The position numbers and the translations under genes were made by a program. The notes beneath the pieces are model-generated. The model had not been told where the DNA came from and ran no database searches. It saw only the letters and a list, made by a program, of their open reading frames with translations. This document shows positions 1 through 6,970 of a stretch of DNA of 9,123 nucleotides, in pieces. Location: contig DHDL01000008.1 in the NCBI GenBank assembly GCA_002399345.1, forward strand, positions 24,519 to 33,641. The letters are read 5' to 3'. This DNA is from Thermoanaerobacterales bacterium UBA4877 (lineage in GTDB: Bacteria > Bacillota > Thermoanaerobacteria > Thermoanaerobacterales > UBA4877). Position 1 is the stretch's first letter. Each line of letters starts with the position of its first letter.

Positions 1-189
1 ACTATTTACCGCAAGATGTTTTCATCCATGTTTAAAATCGAGAGTGGTCTCGGCCTGGATATTTTGGATATAACACCCTTCGGCGGGTCGGTATTGGAGC
101 CCTCGGTGTGGATGGTGGTATACACGGTGATATATGTCGTGTTTATAATGGGGTGCGCGGTAAGGACATTTAACGGAAAAGATATATGA
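1..189 (+). CDS. C-terminal fragment of a membrane protein, probably an ABC-2 type transporter permease
   Basis: The reading frame is open from the first base and stops with TGA at 187-189, giving the last 62 residues of a protein whose start lies outside the window. The fragment has a short soluble or loop part with an ITPFGGS motif (about residues 25-31), one strongly hydrophobic helix (about residues 37-53, rich in V, Y, I and F) and a short basic tail ending in FNGKDI. A loop with a TPF/SPF-type motif, a last helix and a tail ending in K-D-I/L is a common ending of ABC-2 type permease subunits, which pair with an ATPase to export drugs, peptides or polysaccharides. That family call is inference from a short fragment. 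It reads in the same direction as the activator gene, but a 136-bp gap with its own promoter separates them, so a functional link is doubtful. Confidence 0.55.
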   Translation, partial: TIYRKMFSSMFKIESGLGLDILDITPFGGSVLEPSVWMVVYTVIYVVFIMGCAVRTFNGKDI

Positions 190-258
190 TATGGAATGCA
201 GGGAAGGGATTTTGTAACCTAAACGAAACTTAAGCATGAAATTATCTTCTAAATATTT

Positions 259-287
259 TTGACACTAAGTGAAGCTTGATTTAAAAT
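259..287 (+). promoter_or_regulatory. Sigma-A type promoter of the activator gene
   Basis: A perfect -35 box TTGACA (259-264) is followed after exactly 17 bp by TAAAAT (282-287), a five-of-six match to the -10 consensus. Transcription would start near 294, leaving a leader of about 32 nt before the ATG at 326. No sigma-54 element is seen here, so the activator appears to be made by the housekeeping polymerase. The promoter lies inside a spaced inverted repeat (260-269 and 300-309) that could be its operator. Confidence 0.75.
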
Positions 288-309
288 ATGAAAAACAGGC
301 TTAGTGTTA
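260..309. repeat. Spaced inverted repeat flanking the activator promoter, candidate operator
   Basis: TGACACTAAG (260-269) and CTTAGTGTTA (300-309) form an inverted repeat matching at 9 of 10 positions, with centres 40 bp apart, close to four helical turns. The left arm covers the -35 box and the right arm lies just after the predicted start site, a geometry suited to repression or autoregulation. The same motif recurs at 3050-3059 and 3071-3080 upstream of the PTS operon promoter, suggesting one DNA-binding protein serves both places. A chance origin cannot be excluded. Confidence 0.5.
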
Positions 310-325
310 AAAGGGGATGTAATTC

Positions 326-3163
326 ATGCACGAAGAAGCACTATATAAATTAATATATGAAAATAGCGAGACAATAGACGTCAAGGACAAAGAGCAGCTA
401 TATCATTTCACTACATCTTTTATGGCACGACAGCTTGGAATACCACGAAATGTCGCAAGTGCTGCTCTCAATAGACTGTATACTACCGGCGCGCTGATAA
501 AAATAATTACCCGCCCGGTATACTATATGGACCGCACGCAGCTGGAGACCCGCTATCATGTAAACATCACTTCAACGGTTTTCTATAGCGTGGAACAGCT
601 TTGGGAGCTGCTAAATCATGATGAAGGATCGAATGACGTTTTTTCTCAGATAATAGGCCACGACAGGAGTCTTAAAAATCAGATAAAGCAGTGCAAGGCT
701 GCGGCGTACTACCCGGGGAAAGGACTTCCCGTGCTTATCAGCGGTCCCGCGGGAACTGGCAAAAGCTCACTGGCACGTTATATGCATGCTTTTTGTTTTC
801 AAAAGGGTCTGATCGGCAAGAATGCACCTTTTGTCACCTTTAACTGTGCCGATTATGCGGATAACCCCGAACTGCTTACTGGTATCCTCTTTGGTTATAT
901 CAAGGGTGCCTTTACCGGAGCGGATGAGGATAGAATCGGCCTTTTGGAAAAAGCGGACGGAGGAGTTCTGTTTCTGGATGAAGCGCACAGGCTGAGTCCA
1001 AACGGACAGGAAAAGTTGTTTGTATTTATGGATCAGGGAATTTTCAACCGTTTAGGCGAAAGTTCATCGGAGAGAAGGAGCAAGGTTCGGTTGGTCTTTG
1101 CCACAACAGAACAGCCGAAAAATATATTTCTCGGAACTTTTTTGCGCAGGATACCCGTTTCCATACAAATGCCGGCGTTGGAAGAACGTGGGAGCGATGA
1201 GGTCGTGCAGTTGATCTGCTATATGCTGAGTAAACAGGCCGGTATTTTGGGTCATGACCTCAGCGTTAGCCAGAATTTTTTTGAAGTACTTTTAAACCGG
1301 CGGTTTACAGGGAACATCGGGGAATTGCAGAATGTGATACAATATGCGTGCGCCGAGGCATTCCGGGTTTCCCGCGAGCAAAAAAGCGACGGCGATATTT
1401 ATATACAGTTCAGTTATTTACCAGACTATTTGCTGAACCAAGGGAACAGCCATATGGAACCGAAAGGATGGCAATGGGGTATCGCGCCGGAGAGGATCAA
1501 AATAACGCCTAATTTTCGGTTTGAAAATATTCGCAGGCTTGTGGAAAAGAATAATACGTCTTCCGACGTACAGGCGGCATACTATAATATTTTCCAGTCA
1601 TTTTCAATTTCCGATAAAAAGCAGAACTCTGAAACGGTTATGGAGTCCATGGAAAATGCATTGATGATGTATATGGATGCACTGCTAGGCGAACAAAAAA
1701 ACGGCGGTTCAAATATTCAAATATCCATGTTGAGTTCCACGGTAAATAATATTTTGGATAGACTGTTTTACAGCAATAACATAACGCTGACCAGTAATTT
1801 ACGCAATTTTCTGACGCTTCATTTCTATAAACGATTAAATTTTATAACCGTGGAAAGTACCATACCCGTCAGGCTGCTTGATAATATCCGCAGCTTCTTA
1901 TTGAGCGGGTATCCCAAGGTATATAAATCCGCCGAGGAACTCTTAACTCTTTTTGAAAGTAATCTGGATGTCCGCCTATGTAATGCCGATTTTATTGTGG
2001 TAGCGCTATGTATACATTTGGGTTTGTACCAGAAAGAAGCATACAGAACCAAAGCTTTTATTATTGCTCATGGTTATACAACTGCAACAAGTATAGCAAA
2101 CACGGTCAATTTAATGTTGAAGAATTGTTTATTTGAATCCTTCGACATCCTGCCGAATATTACCGATGAAGAAACCTTTTATAGGGTAAATTCAGCTTTG
2201 CAGGATTTAACAGTGTCCGATTCCAGAGATCTGATCATCATGACGGACATGGATAATTTGGTTGAACATAGGTTTTCTATATGCAACGATTATGGGGGAA
2301 ACATTGCGCTGCTTGAGAATATAACAACTCAAATCGTATTTGAGGTTGGGAAATGTATTCTGCAGGATCAATCCTTGGAAGAAATCATAAGTTATATATC
2401 TGATCGGACGAATTCTAAGCTGAAAATATATCATCCCATGCGGGATAATCAAACTCAGGCAATAATCACAACCTGCATTACCGGGATGGGAACCGCCGAA
2501 AAACTTGCAATACTTTTAAGGGACAGCCTTTCGGATTGGGTACCGGATATGGAATTTATTCCATGCGATTATAAGAGCCTGCGTGTCAATGGGATCCATG
2601 ATAATATATTCAAAGGATACAAAGTAGCCATGATCTTTGGGACGATAGATCCCGGTATAGAGGGAATCCCCTTTGTAAATATAGGCGATGTTATGACGGG
2701 AGATAAGGGGAAAAATGAACTGCAGAAGGTATTGAGTTATGTAATACCACCCGAAAACATTAGTCAGGTAAATGATCAGCTTATAAAGAATTTTTCACTT
2801 CAACGGGTCGTAGAGTATCTGACGATCCTCAACCCAGAACGGGTCATTACGGATGTAGAGGAATTTATCAAGCGGATGGAACACGCACTGCATAAACACA
2901 TTGACAGCTCTATGAAATTGCTTTTATATGTTCATGTCAGCTGCATGATAGAACGGCTTGTCAAAAAAACTCCGGTAACCGCGGTATTTGATGACCAGAT
3001 AGATTTTGAAAAGAAACAGAAAAGATTCATAAAGATAGTGGAGGAGAGCTTTAGTGTCATAGAAAAAAATTATAGTGTCAGGATTCCCGTTGAAGAGGTA
3101 CGATGTATCTATGATATTGTCACCATGAAAGGGGGTAATTCTCTTTCCGACCGGGAAGTTTAG
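326..3163 (+). CDS. LevR-family sigma-54-dependent, PTS-controlled transcriptional activator
   Basis: This cytoplasmic activator should drive the downstream PTS operon by ATP-dependent remodelling of sigma-54 RNA polymerase. Order of parts in 945 residues: N-terminal helix-turn-helix region (about 1-75); AAA+ domain (about 105-370) with Walker A GPAGTGKS (140-147), intact sigma-54 contact loop GAFTGA (194-199), Walker B GGVLFLDEAH (212-221) and the LevR-type segment GNIGELQN (329-336); a first PRD (about 460-570); an EIIA-Man-like domain with AHGYTTATS (His582); an EIIB-like domain with Cys717 in ITTCITGMG; and a second PRD with His870. His582 and His870 align with LevR His585 (HPr-dependent activation) and His869 (inhibition by EIIB) of B. 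subtilis, which is 935 residues long. ATG at 326 follows AAGGGG (311-316) with 9-nt spacing. The family is certain; the substrate sensed is not known, so no symbol is given. Confidence 0.96.
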   Translation: MHEEALYKLIYENSETIDVKDKEQLYHFTTSFMARQLGIPRNVASAALNRLYTTGALIKIITRPVYYMDRTQLETRYHVNITSTVFYSVEQLWELLNHDEGSNDVFSQIIGHDRSLKNQIKQCKAAAYYPGKGLPVLISGPAGTGKSSLARYMHAFCFQKGLIGKNAPFVTFNCADYADNPELLTGILFGYIKGAFTGADEDRIGLLEKADGGVLFLDEAHRLSPNGQEKLFVFMDQGIFNRLGESSSERRSKVRLVFATTEQPKNIFLGTFLRRIPVSIQMPALEERGSDEVVQLICYMLSKQAGILGHDLSVSQNFFEVLLNRRFTGNIGELQNVIQYACAEAFRVSREQKSDGDIYIQFSYLPDYLLNQGNSHMEPKGWQWGIAPERIKITPNFRFENIRRLVEKNNTSSDVQAAYYNIFQSFSISDKKQNSETVMESMENALMMYMDALLGEQKNGGSNIQISMLSSTVNNILDRLFYSNNITLTSNLRNFLTLHFYKRLNFITVESTIPVRLLDNIRSFLLSGYPKVYKSAEELLTLFESNLDVRLCNADFIVVALCIHLGLYQKEAYRTKAFIIAHGYTTATSIANTVNLMLKNCLFESFDILPNITDEETFYRVNSALQDLTVSDSRDLIIMTDMDNLVEHRFSICNDYGGNIALLENITTQIVFEVGKCILQDQSLEEIISYISDRTNSKLKIYHPMRDNQTQAIITTCITGMGTAEKLAILLRDSLSDWVPDMEFIPCDYKSLRVNGIHDNIFKGYKVAMIFGTIDPGIEGIPFVNIGDVMTGDKGKNELQKVLSYVIPPENISQVNDQLIKNFSLQRVVEYLTILNPERVITDVEEFIKRMEHALHKHIDSSMKLLLYVHVSCMIERLVKKTPVTAVFDDQIDFEKKQKRFIKIVEESFSVIEKNYSVRIPVEEVRCIYDIVTMKGGNSLSDREV
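3050..3080 (+). promoter_or_regulatory. Candidate upstream activator sequence: two direct repeats 21 bp apart
   Basis: TTTAGTGTCA (3050-3059) and TATAGTGTCA (3071-3080) lie within the 3' end of the activator gene with starts exactly 21 bp apart, two helical turns, so both would face the same side of DNA. A weaker copy, GATATTGTCA (3113-3122, 8 of 10 matches), follows two further 21-bp steps on. They sit about 110-185 bp before the predicted operon start, a usual distance for enhancers of sigma-54 activators. They match the inverted repeat at the activator promoter. Part of the similarity arises from repeated Ser-Val codons in the coding frame, so this is a proposal only. Confidence 0.45.
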
Positions 3164-3186
3164 TATTTATAACAGAGAAATGGATG

Positions 3187-3226
3187 AAAAAGCATGCGAC
3201 AGAAAGTTGGCATGCTTTTTGCTTTG
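3187..3226 (+). terminator. Probable intrinsic terminator of the activator gene
   Basis: AAAAAGCATGC (3187-3197) and GCATGCTTTTT (3210-3220) form a perfect 11-bp inverted repeat with a 12-nt loop, starting 23 bp after the activator stop codon. The 3' arm ends in five T followed by GCTTTG, giving the U-rich tail expected of Rho-independent termination. Only the inner six pairs are G+C containing, so strength may be moderate. The right arm coincides with the sigma-54 promoter of the next operon. Confidence 0.65.
3208..3223 (+). promoter_or_regulatory. Sigma-54 (-24/-12) promoter of the PTS operon
   Basis: TGGCATGCTTTTTGCT matches the sigma-54 consensus TGGCAC-N5-TTGCW at every position except the sixth base (T for C). 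The GG (3209-3210) and GC (3221-3222) dinucleotides have the required 12-bp register. Transcription would start near 3234, 38 nt before the EIIA start codon. Its place directly downstream of a LevR-type activator gene with an intact GAFTGA loop strongly supports the call. Confidence 0.88.
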
Positions 3227-3271
3227 TATATAAACAATCATGATCATTAATAAACGGAAGGGAGTGAGAAT

Positions 3272-3694
3272 TTGAGGCATTATATGGTTGCATCTCATGG
3301 CGATTTGTCAAATGCGATCCTGAGAAGCGCCGCACTTATCGCAGGAGACAAGGGACTGCAAGATTACGTCCATATTGAAGTTGATTTAAATGATTCCAGG
3401 GAAAAGATACGAAAGATGGTCGATGATGCTATTACGGCGTGGCAGCCGGATGACGAGATACTCGTATTGACGGATATCATCGGAGGCAATGTCACAAATA
3501 TTTTGAGCGAGTATATTTCAACGCATAATATCCACATAATCACGGGTATGAATCTTGGAATGGTACTGGAGACATTGTTCGCTGACGAAAGCACGCCGAT
3601 AGACGAATTGATCGAAACTGTCTTAACGATGGGGAAAAAGGGAATCAGATATTTAAATGAACAAATTGAGAAGGCGGGAGATGCGGAAGTATGA
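3272..3694 (+). CDS. PTS mannose-family EIIA component
   Basis: A cytoplasmic phosphocarrier that takes phosphate from HPr and passes it to EIIB of the mannose/fructose/sorbose PTS family. The 140-residue protein has the family's active-site start, MVASHGDLS, with the phosphorylated histidine at His9, then the LTDIIGGN segment (66-73) equivalent to the usual L-x-D-x-x-G-G-S/T, and TGMNLGMVLE (91-100) equivalent to TGxNLPMLLE. The start is TTG at 3272: AAGGGAG (3258-3264) is 7 nt upstream, whereas the first in-frame ATG (3284) would lie 19 nt from that site and leave only four residues before His. It is the first gene of the operon, and its stop overlaps the EIIB start by 4 bp (ATGA). The family is clear; the sugar cannot be read from this subunit. 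Confidence 0.95.
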   Translation: MRHYMVASHGDLSNAILRSAALIAGDKGLQDYVHIEVDLNDSREKIRKMVDDAITAWQPDDEILVLTDIIGGNVTNILSEYISTHNIHIITGMNLGMVLETLFADESTPIDELIETVLTMGKKGIRYLNEQIEKAGDAEV

Positions 3695-4170
3695 TAAAGG
3701 CGTTTCATATGGATGACCGTTTGATCCATGGTCAGGTGGCCATTTCTTGGACCCGCAGTCTGGATATCAATTTATTGCTGATCATTAATGATGAGATTGT
3801 AAATGATGACATGAGAAAGATGTCGCTGAAAATGGGGGTCCCAAGCGGGGTAAAGTATGGATTTAGGACAGTTGAAAAGGGCATTGAATTTTTAAATGGG
3901 CCTGAAAGCAAGAAGTATAATGTTATGGCGTTGGTCAACAACCCGATGGATGCCTATAAGGTGTGTGCGGCCGTACCCGAGATCACAAAGCTTACCATAG
4001 GTGGAATAAGAAAAAATGCACCGTATGTCTATGATAACCTGAATCTCGATCAGGAGGACATACGGGCACTGAAAAAGATCATTGCTCTTGGAAAACCTGT
4101 GGGTGTGCAGCCTACGCCAGAAAATAAGTTTGTCGATGTGGAAAAGTACTTGGACAAAGCATTACAATAA
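3691..4170 (+). CDS. PTS mannose/fructose/sorbose-family EIIB component
   Basis: A cytoplasmic subunit that accepts phosphate on histidine from EIIA and transfers it to the sugar carried by EIIC/EIID. The 159-residue length is normal for a free-standing EIIB. The hallmark D-D-R-L-I-H-G-Q-V is at residues 8-16 with the active-site His13. Later family features are visible: NNPMDAY (103-109), a TIGG turn (about 122-125) and GVQPTPENKF near the C-terminus. Its ATG overlaps the EIIA stop in an ATGA junction, indicating translational coupling and equal production. EIIB of such operons is also the expected kinase of the inhibitory PRD histidine (His870) in the neighbouring activator, which would signal absence of substrate. 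That regulatory role is inferred from B. subtilis LevE/LevR. Confidence 0.95.
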   Translation: MIKAFHMDDRLIHGQVAISWTRSLDINLLLIINDEIVNDDMRKMSLKMGVPSGVKYGFRTVEKGIEFLNGPESKKYNVMALVNNPMDAYKVCAAVPEITKLTIGGIRKNAPYVYDNLNLDQEDIRALKKIIALGKPVGVQPTPENKFVDVEKYLDKALQ

Positions 4171-4193
4171 CTTTCTTAAGGGGAGGAAAAGCT

Positions 4194-4955
4194 ATGATAT
4201 TAAAAGCGCTTCTTGTTGCTTTGATAGTTGGTTTGGGGAAAATTGATAACAGAATTCTCGGTATGACCATGATACAGCGCCCATTGATCATGGGTACTTT
4301 GGTGGGTTTGGTATATGGAGATGTCAAGACCGGTATGCTGATAGGCGCACAGATCGAACTGCTCTCAATGGGAATCGTAGGTATCGGTGCTCAATCAGCT
4401 CCGCCGGACGTGACCATCGGAGGTGCGCTATGTACTGCTTTTGCCCTTGCGTCCGGTTCCGGTGCGGAGGTGGCGCTGACCCTGGCGCTGCCGGTCTCCG
4501 TCTTTGCCACGAGTATCGGTTATTTGACCCATATTCCGTTGAATCATCTACTCAGTGAAAGGGCAAAAAGAAAGGCAGCAGAGGGAGATACGAAGACCAT
4601 GGAAGTTTGTCAATGGATGGGACTCTTTAATTATTTCTTCTTCCCGGCTTTGATATCCTTTATAGCAATGCTGCTGGGCGCACCTGTATTTGAACAGCTG
4701 ATCAAAGTAATACCTTCATTTATCACAGACGGTATTAAAGTTGCCTCCAATATGCTTCCCGCTCTGGGTTTTGCACTGCTGATGCGTCTCACGTATACCA
4801 AGGAACTGGCACCTTACCTGTTTATTGGATTCGTCGCCGTAGCGTTCCTGAATATGAGTAACGTTGGTGTCGCGGTCGTAGGAGCAATTCTCGCCGTGCT
4901 CATATTCAATAATGACAAAAACAAGGAGGCTGGTCTGGATGACAACGAAATCTAA
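4194..4955 (+). CDS. PTS mannose/fructose/sorbose-family EIIC membrane component
   Basis: An integral membrane subunit forming the sugar translocation path together with EIID. The 253-residue protein starts at ATG 4194 after a strong AAGGGGAGG site (4178-4186, 7-nt spacing). Family landmarks are RPLIMGTLVGLVYGD (29-43), KTGMLIGAQIELL (45-57) and the IGAQSAPPD region (64-72) with the conserved PPD. Several hydrophobic segments follow, including about 92-112, 145-165, 188-196 and 205-240. The C-terminus is a short charged tail (NNDKNKEAGLDDNEI). The stop lies inside the EIID gene (17-bp overlap). The substrate is not evident: mannose-family EIIC proteins serve mannose, fructose, sorbose, amino sugars and Amadori products. 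Confidence 0.95.
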   Translation: MILKALLVALIVGLGKIDNRILGMTMIQRPLIMGTLVGLVYGDVKTGMLIGAQIELLSMGIVGIGAQSAPPDVTIGGALCTAFALASGSGAEVALTLALPVSVFATSIGYLTHIPLNHLLSERAKRKAAEGDTKTMEVCQWMGLFNYFFFPALISFIAMLLGAPVFEQLIKVIPSFITDGIKVASNMLPALGFALLMRLTYTKELAPYLFIGFVAVAFLNMSNVGVAVVGAILAVLIFNNDKNKEAGLDDNEI

Positions 4956-5787
4956 TGAAATGGCATTGGACAACGGAATGAACTCTCACGAAAAGATAAC
5001 AAGAAAGGATCTTATGAAGGTTTTCTGGAGGTCATTTCTTCTTCCTGCCTGTTATAGTTTGGATAGAATGCAGGCCCCCGGTTTTGCATATTCAATGATT
5101 CCTATTTTGAAAAAGCTGTATAAGAGCAAAGATAAGTTAAGTGAGGCCTGCCTACGCCATTCAGAGGTATACAATACTACGTTTGCCGTCTCGCCGTTTA
5201 TACTTGGAATTGCAACTGCAATGGAGGAGGAAGCTGCCGCAAACCCAGAGTTTGATGTGCAGTCCATCAACGCCGTCAAGGTTGCTTTAATGGGGCCGCT
5301 GGCCGGCATAGGAGATACGTTCTTTTGGGGGACCTTCAGGATCATAGCATCCGGTATAGGAACTTCTTTGGCTATTGAAGGCAATATTCTCGGCCCAATA
5401 CTATTTTTATTGGTATATAACATACCGAATTTTCTTGTCAGATATTATGGAATCACCCTCGGCCACAAGCTTGGGACCAACTCCATTCAAAGTTTGGTTG
5501 CCAGCGGTGCTATGACAAAAGCTACGAAAGCTGCGGGGGTTATGGGACTTACAGTTATCGGAGGCATGATCGCATCCATGGTCAGCATAGACGTCACCTA
5601 TGTTGCCCAGATCGGAAAGGCAAAGCTGGAGGTTCAGCCGATTTTGGATGAGATATGTCCTAAACTGCTTCCGCTTGTGACTACTTTGATCATTTATTGG
5701 ATGCTTAAAAAAGATGTTAAGACCTATTGGATCATGCTTGGTCTTATAGGTCTGGGTATTGTCGGAAAGTTTTTCCACGTTCTTTAA
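4939..5787 (+). CDS. PTS mannose/fructose/sorbose-family EIID membrane component
   Basis: A second membrane subunit, unique to the mannose PTS family, that works with EIIC in transport. The 282-residue protein carries the EIID signature series: KITRKDLMKVFWRSF (19-33), RMQAPGFAYSMIPIL (43-57), RHSEVYNTT (73-81), the short MEEE run after ILGIATA (88-98) and KVALMGPLAGIGDTFFW (114-130). The C-terminal half has hydrophobic segments at about 153-168, 200-216, 243-255 and 263-278. ATG 4939 is chosen because AAGGAGG (4923-4929) precedes it by 9 nt; an in-frame ATG at 4912 lies upstream of that site. The gene overlaps the end of EIIC by 17 bp in a different frame, so translation of the two membrane subunits is probably coupled. 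Confidence 0.95.
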   Translation: MTTKSNEMALDNGMNSHEKITRKDLMKVFWRSFLLPACYSLDRMQAPGFAYSMIPILKKLYKSKDKLSEACLRHSEVYNTTFAVSPFILGIATAMEEEAAANPEFDVQSINAVKVALMGPLAGIGDTFFWGTFRIIASGIGTSLAIEGNILGPILFLLVYNIPNFLVRYYGITLGHKLGTNSIQSLVASGAMTKATKAAGVMGLTVIGGMIASMVSIDVTYVAQIGKAKLEVQPILDEICPKLLPLVTTLIIYWMLKKDVKTYWIMLGLIGLGIVGKFFHVL

Positions 5788-5807
5788 TATGGAGGAGGAA
5801 TATCATA

Positions 5808-6896
5808 ATGGATGATCACACAATGTTAGAATATATTCATGAAACGAAAACTGCTTGCACCGGTATTATTGAAAAAAGCGGCAAACTGTGCGGCAAATTT
5901 GCAGATAATTTTGCCCAAAAGAAATATAAGAGGATAATCTTAGTTGCATCGGGCACCTCGAACAATGCCTGCATAACTGCGAAATACTTTATGGAAAAGA
6001 TGCTTAAAATACCTGTGACGCCGATGACCGCATATTCTTTTGCCCATTACGAAAATGTTTTGGATAAGGATGATCTCATTGTCGCGGTCACTCAGGAGGG
6101 AGAGAGTACCAATACTATCGATTGCCTCAAAGGGGCCAATGAATTAAAGATAGACAACTATGTAGTTACTGAGGACCTTAACAATACCTGCACCCAAATC
6201 GCACAGCATAAGGTCACGATCGACTGCGGGCGTGAATTCGTGGGACCAAAGACCAAGGGATACACTTCCACGGTGCTCACTCTGTATATGATGGCTGTAG
6301 AGGCCGCAAAAGTAACCGGCGGTATAGATGAAGAAGCATATGCCGGTTATAAGACCCGCGCGGCGGCAACTGTAGACAACCTGGATACGGTGATCGAAAG
6401 AACGGAAGCGTGGTTTGAAGTCAATAAGGATGATCTTGTAAAGTGTGAATGCTGCTATATACTGGGTTACGGTGCCAATGTGGGTACGGCGACGGAAGGC
6501 GCGTTAAAGAGTCTGGAGACCGTGCGCTATACTTTCATGGCCTTTGAGGTGGAGGAATTCCTTCATGGGCCGCTGGCGTCGGTAAAGCCGGACGTCTATA
6601 CAATAATAGTTGCGCCCAGAAGTTATGGATATGAACGTGCCAACGAGTTATATAAAGTAATCAGCAGCCAAAACCAGCATGCTTATTCGATAGGAGAACA
6701 GGATGGAGCAGACAGCGAAAAGGTTTTGAACGGCGGATTTATCAATGATGAAGATTTTTCCACATTAGAATATTGCGTTCCTCTGCAATTGTTTGCGTAT
6801 CTTTTATATACTGCGAAGGGAATTGACCTGAATATACGCAACTATCCGAGAACACATGGACTATTGCCTACCAAGGCTAACCCGGTACGGAAATAG
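5808..6896 (+). CDS. Two-domain SIS sugar-phosphate enzyme (GlmS isomerase-domain-like; candidate deglycase or deaminase)
   Basis: A cytoplasmic enzyme expected to act on the sugar phosphate delivered by the adjacent PTS. In 362 residues it has two SIS domains (about 40-170 and 210-345) and no glutaminase domain, unlike GlmS. Residues matching the E. coli GlmS isomerase site are present: Glu230, Lys234 and Glu237 in EGALKSLE (GlmS 481/485/488), and His253 in FLHGPL (GlmS His504). Phosphate-pocket loops are ASGTSNN (47-53), TQEGESTNT (95-103) and GPKTKGYTST (146-155). In the second loop Glu97 replaces the usual Ser of SQSGET. The GlmS C-terminal Lys motif is replaced by RNYPRTHGLLPTKANP. ATG 5808 follows GGAGGAGG (5791-5798); a longer in-frame start at 5727 lies inside EIID. 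Context suggests an Amadori-product deglycase (GfrE/GfrF/FrlB type) or amino-sugar-phosphate deaminase/isomerase. The exact reaction is unknown. Confidence 0.88.
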   Translation: MDDHTMLEYIHETKTACTGIIEKSGKLCGKFADNFAQKKYKRIILVASGTSNNACITAKYFMEKMLKIPVTPMTAYSFAHYENVLDKDDLIVAVTQEGESTNTIDCLKGANELKIDNYVVTEDLNNTCTQIAQHKVTIDCGREFVGPKTKGYTSTVLTLYMMAVEAAKVTGGIDEEAYAGYKTRAAATVDNLDTVIERTEAWFEVNKDDLVKCECCYILGYGANVGTATEGALKSLETVRYTFMAFEVEEFLHGPLASVKPDVYTIIVAPRSYGYERANELYKVISSQNQHAYSIGEQDGADSEKVLNGGFINDEDFSTLEYCVPLQLFAYLLYTAKGIDLNIRNYPRTHGLLPTKANPVRK

Positions 6897-6932
6897 CGGG
6901 AGAGATTCTAAAAAACTTGATCTGTTAAAGGT

Positions 6933-6970
6933 TCATATTCATGCCGGATGTTTGTTCGGCATGAATATGA
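6933..6970 (+). other. Perfect 14-bp hairpin between the SIS enzyme and HPr genes
   Basis: TCATATTCATGCCG (6933-6946) and CGGCATGAATATGA (6957-6970) are perfectly complementary around a 10-nt loop (GATGTTTGTT), with two G-T wobbles able to extend it. It lies in the only sizeable gap of the operon (150 bp). Only a short GTTTTAT follows, so it may be a weak or partial terminator, or an RNA-processing or mRNA-stability element that sets HPr and membrane-protein levels apart from the transporter. Confidence 0.6.

Noticed and set aside
190..258. Terminator for the upstream permease gene
   Set aside because: No stable stem followed by a T run is visible between the stop at 189 and the activator promoter.
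3164..3271. CcpA catabolite response element in the operon promoter region
   Set aside because: No match to the TGNNANCGNTNNCA-type pattern was found here or in the gap at 190-325; the short palindromes ATCATGAT and TGATCA near 3236-3246 do not fit it.
3364..3729. Minus-strand frame of 121 codons opposite EIIA
   Set aside because: It is a shadow of the clearly conserved EIIA gene, with no ribosome site or recognisable domain.
4912..4938. Upstream ATG extending EIID by nine residues
   Set aside because: The AAGGAGG site at 4923-4929 lies downstream of this ATG and correctly spaced for the ATG at 4939, where EIID-like sequence soon begins.
5727..5807. Longer start for the SIS enzyme, 27 residues earlier
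   Set aside because: The extension lies mostly within the EIID coding region, and GGAGGAGG at 5791-5798 points to the ATG at 5808.
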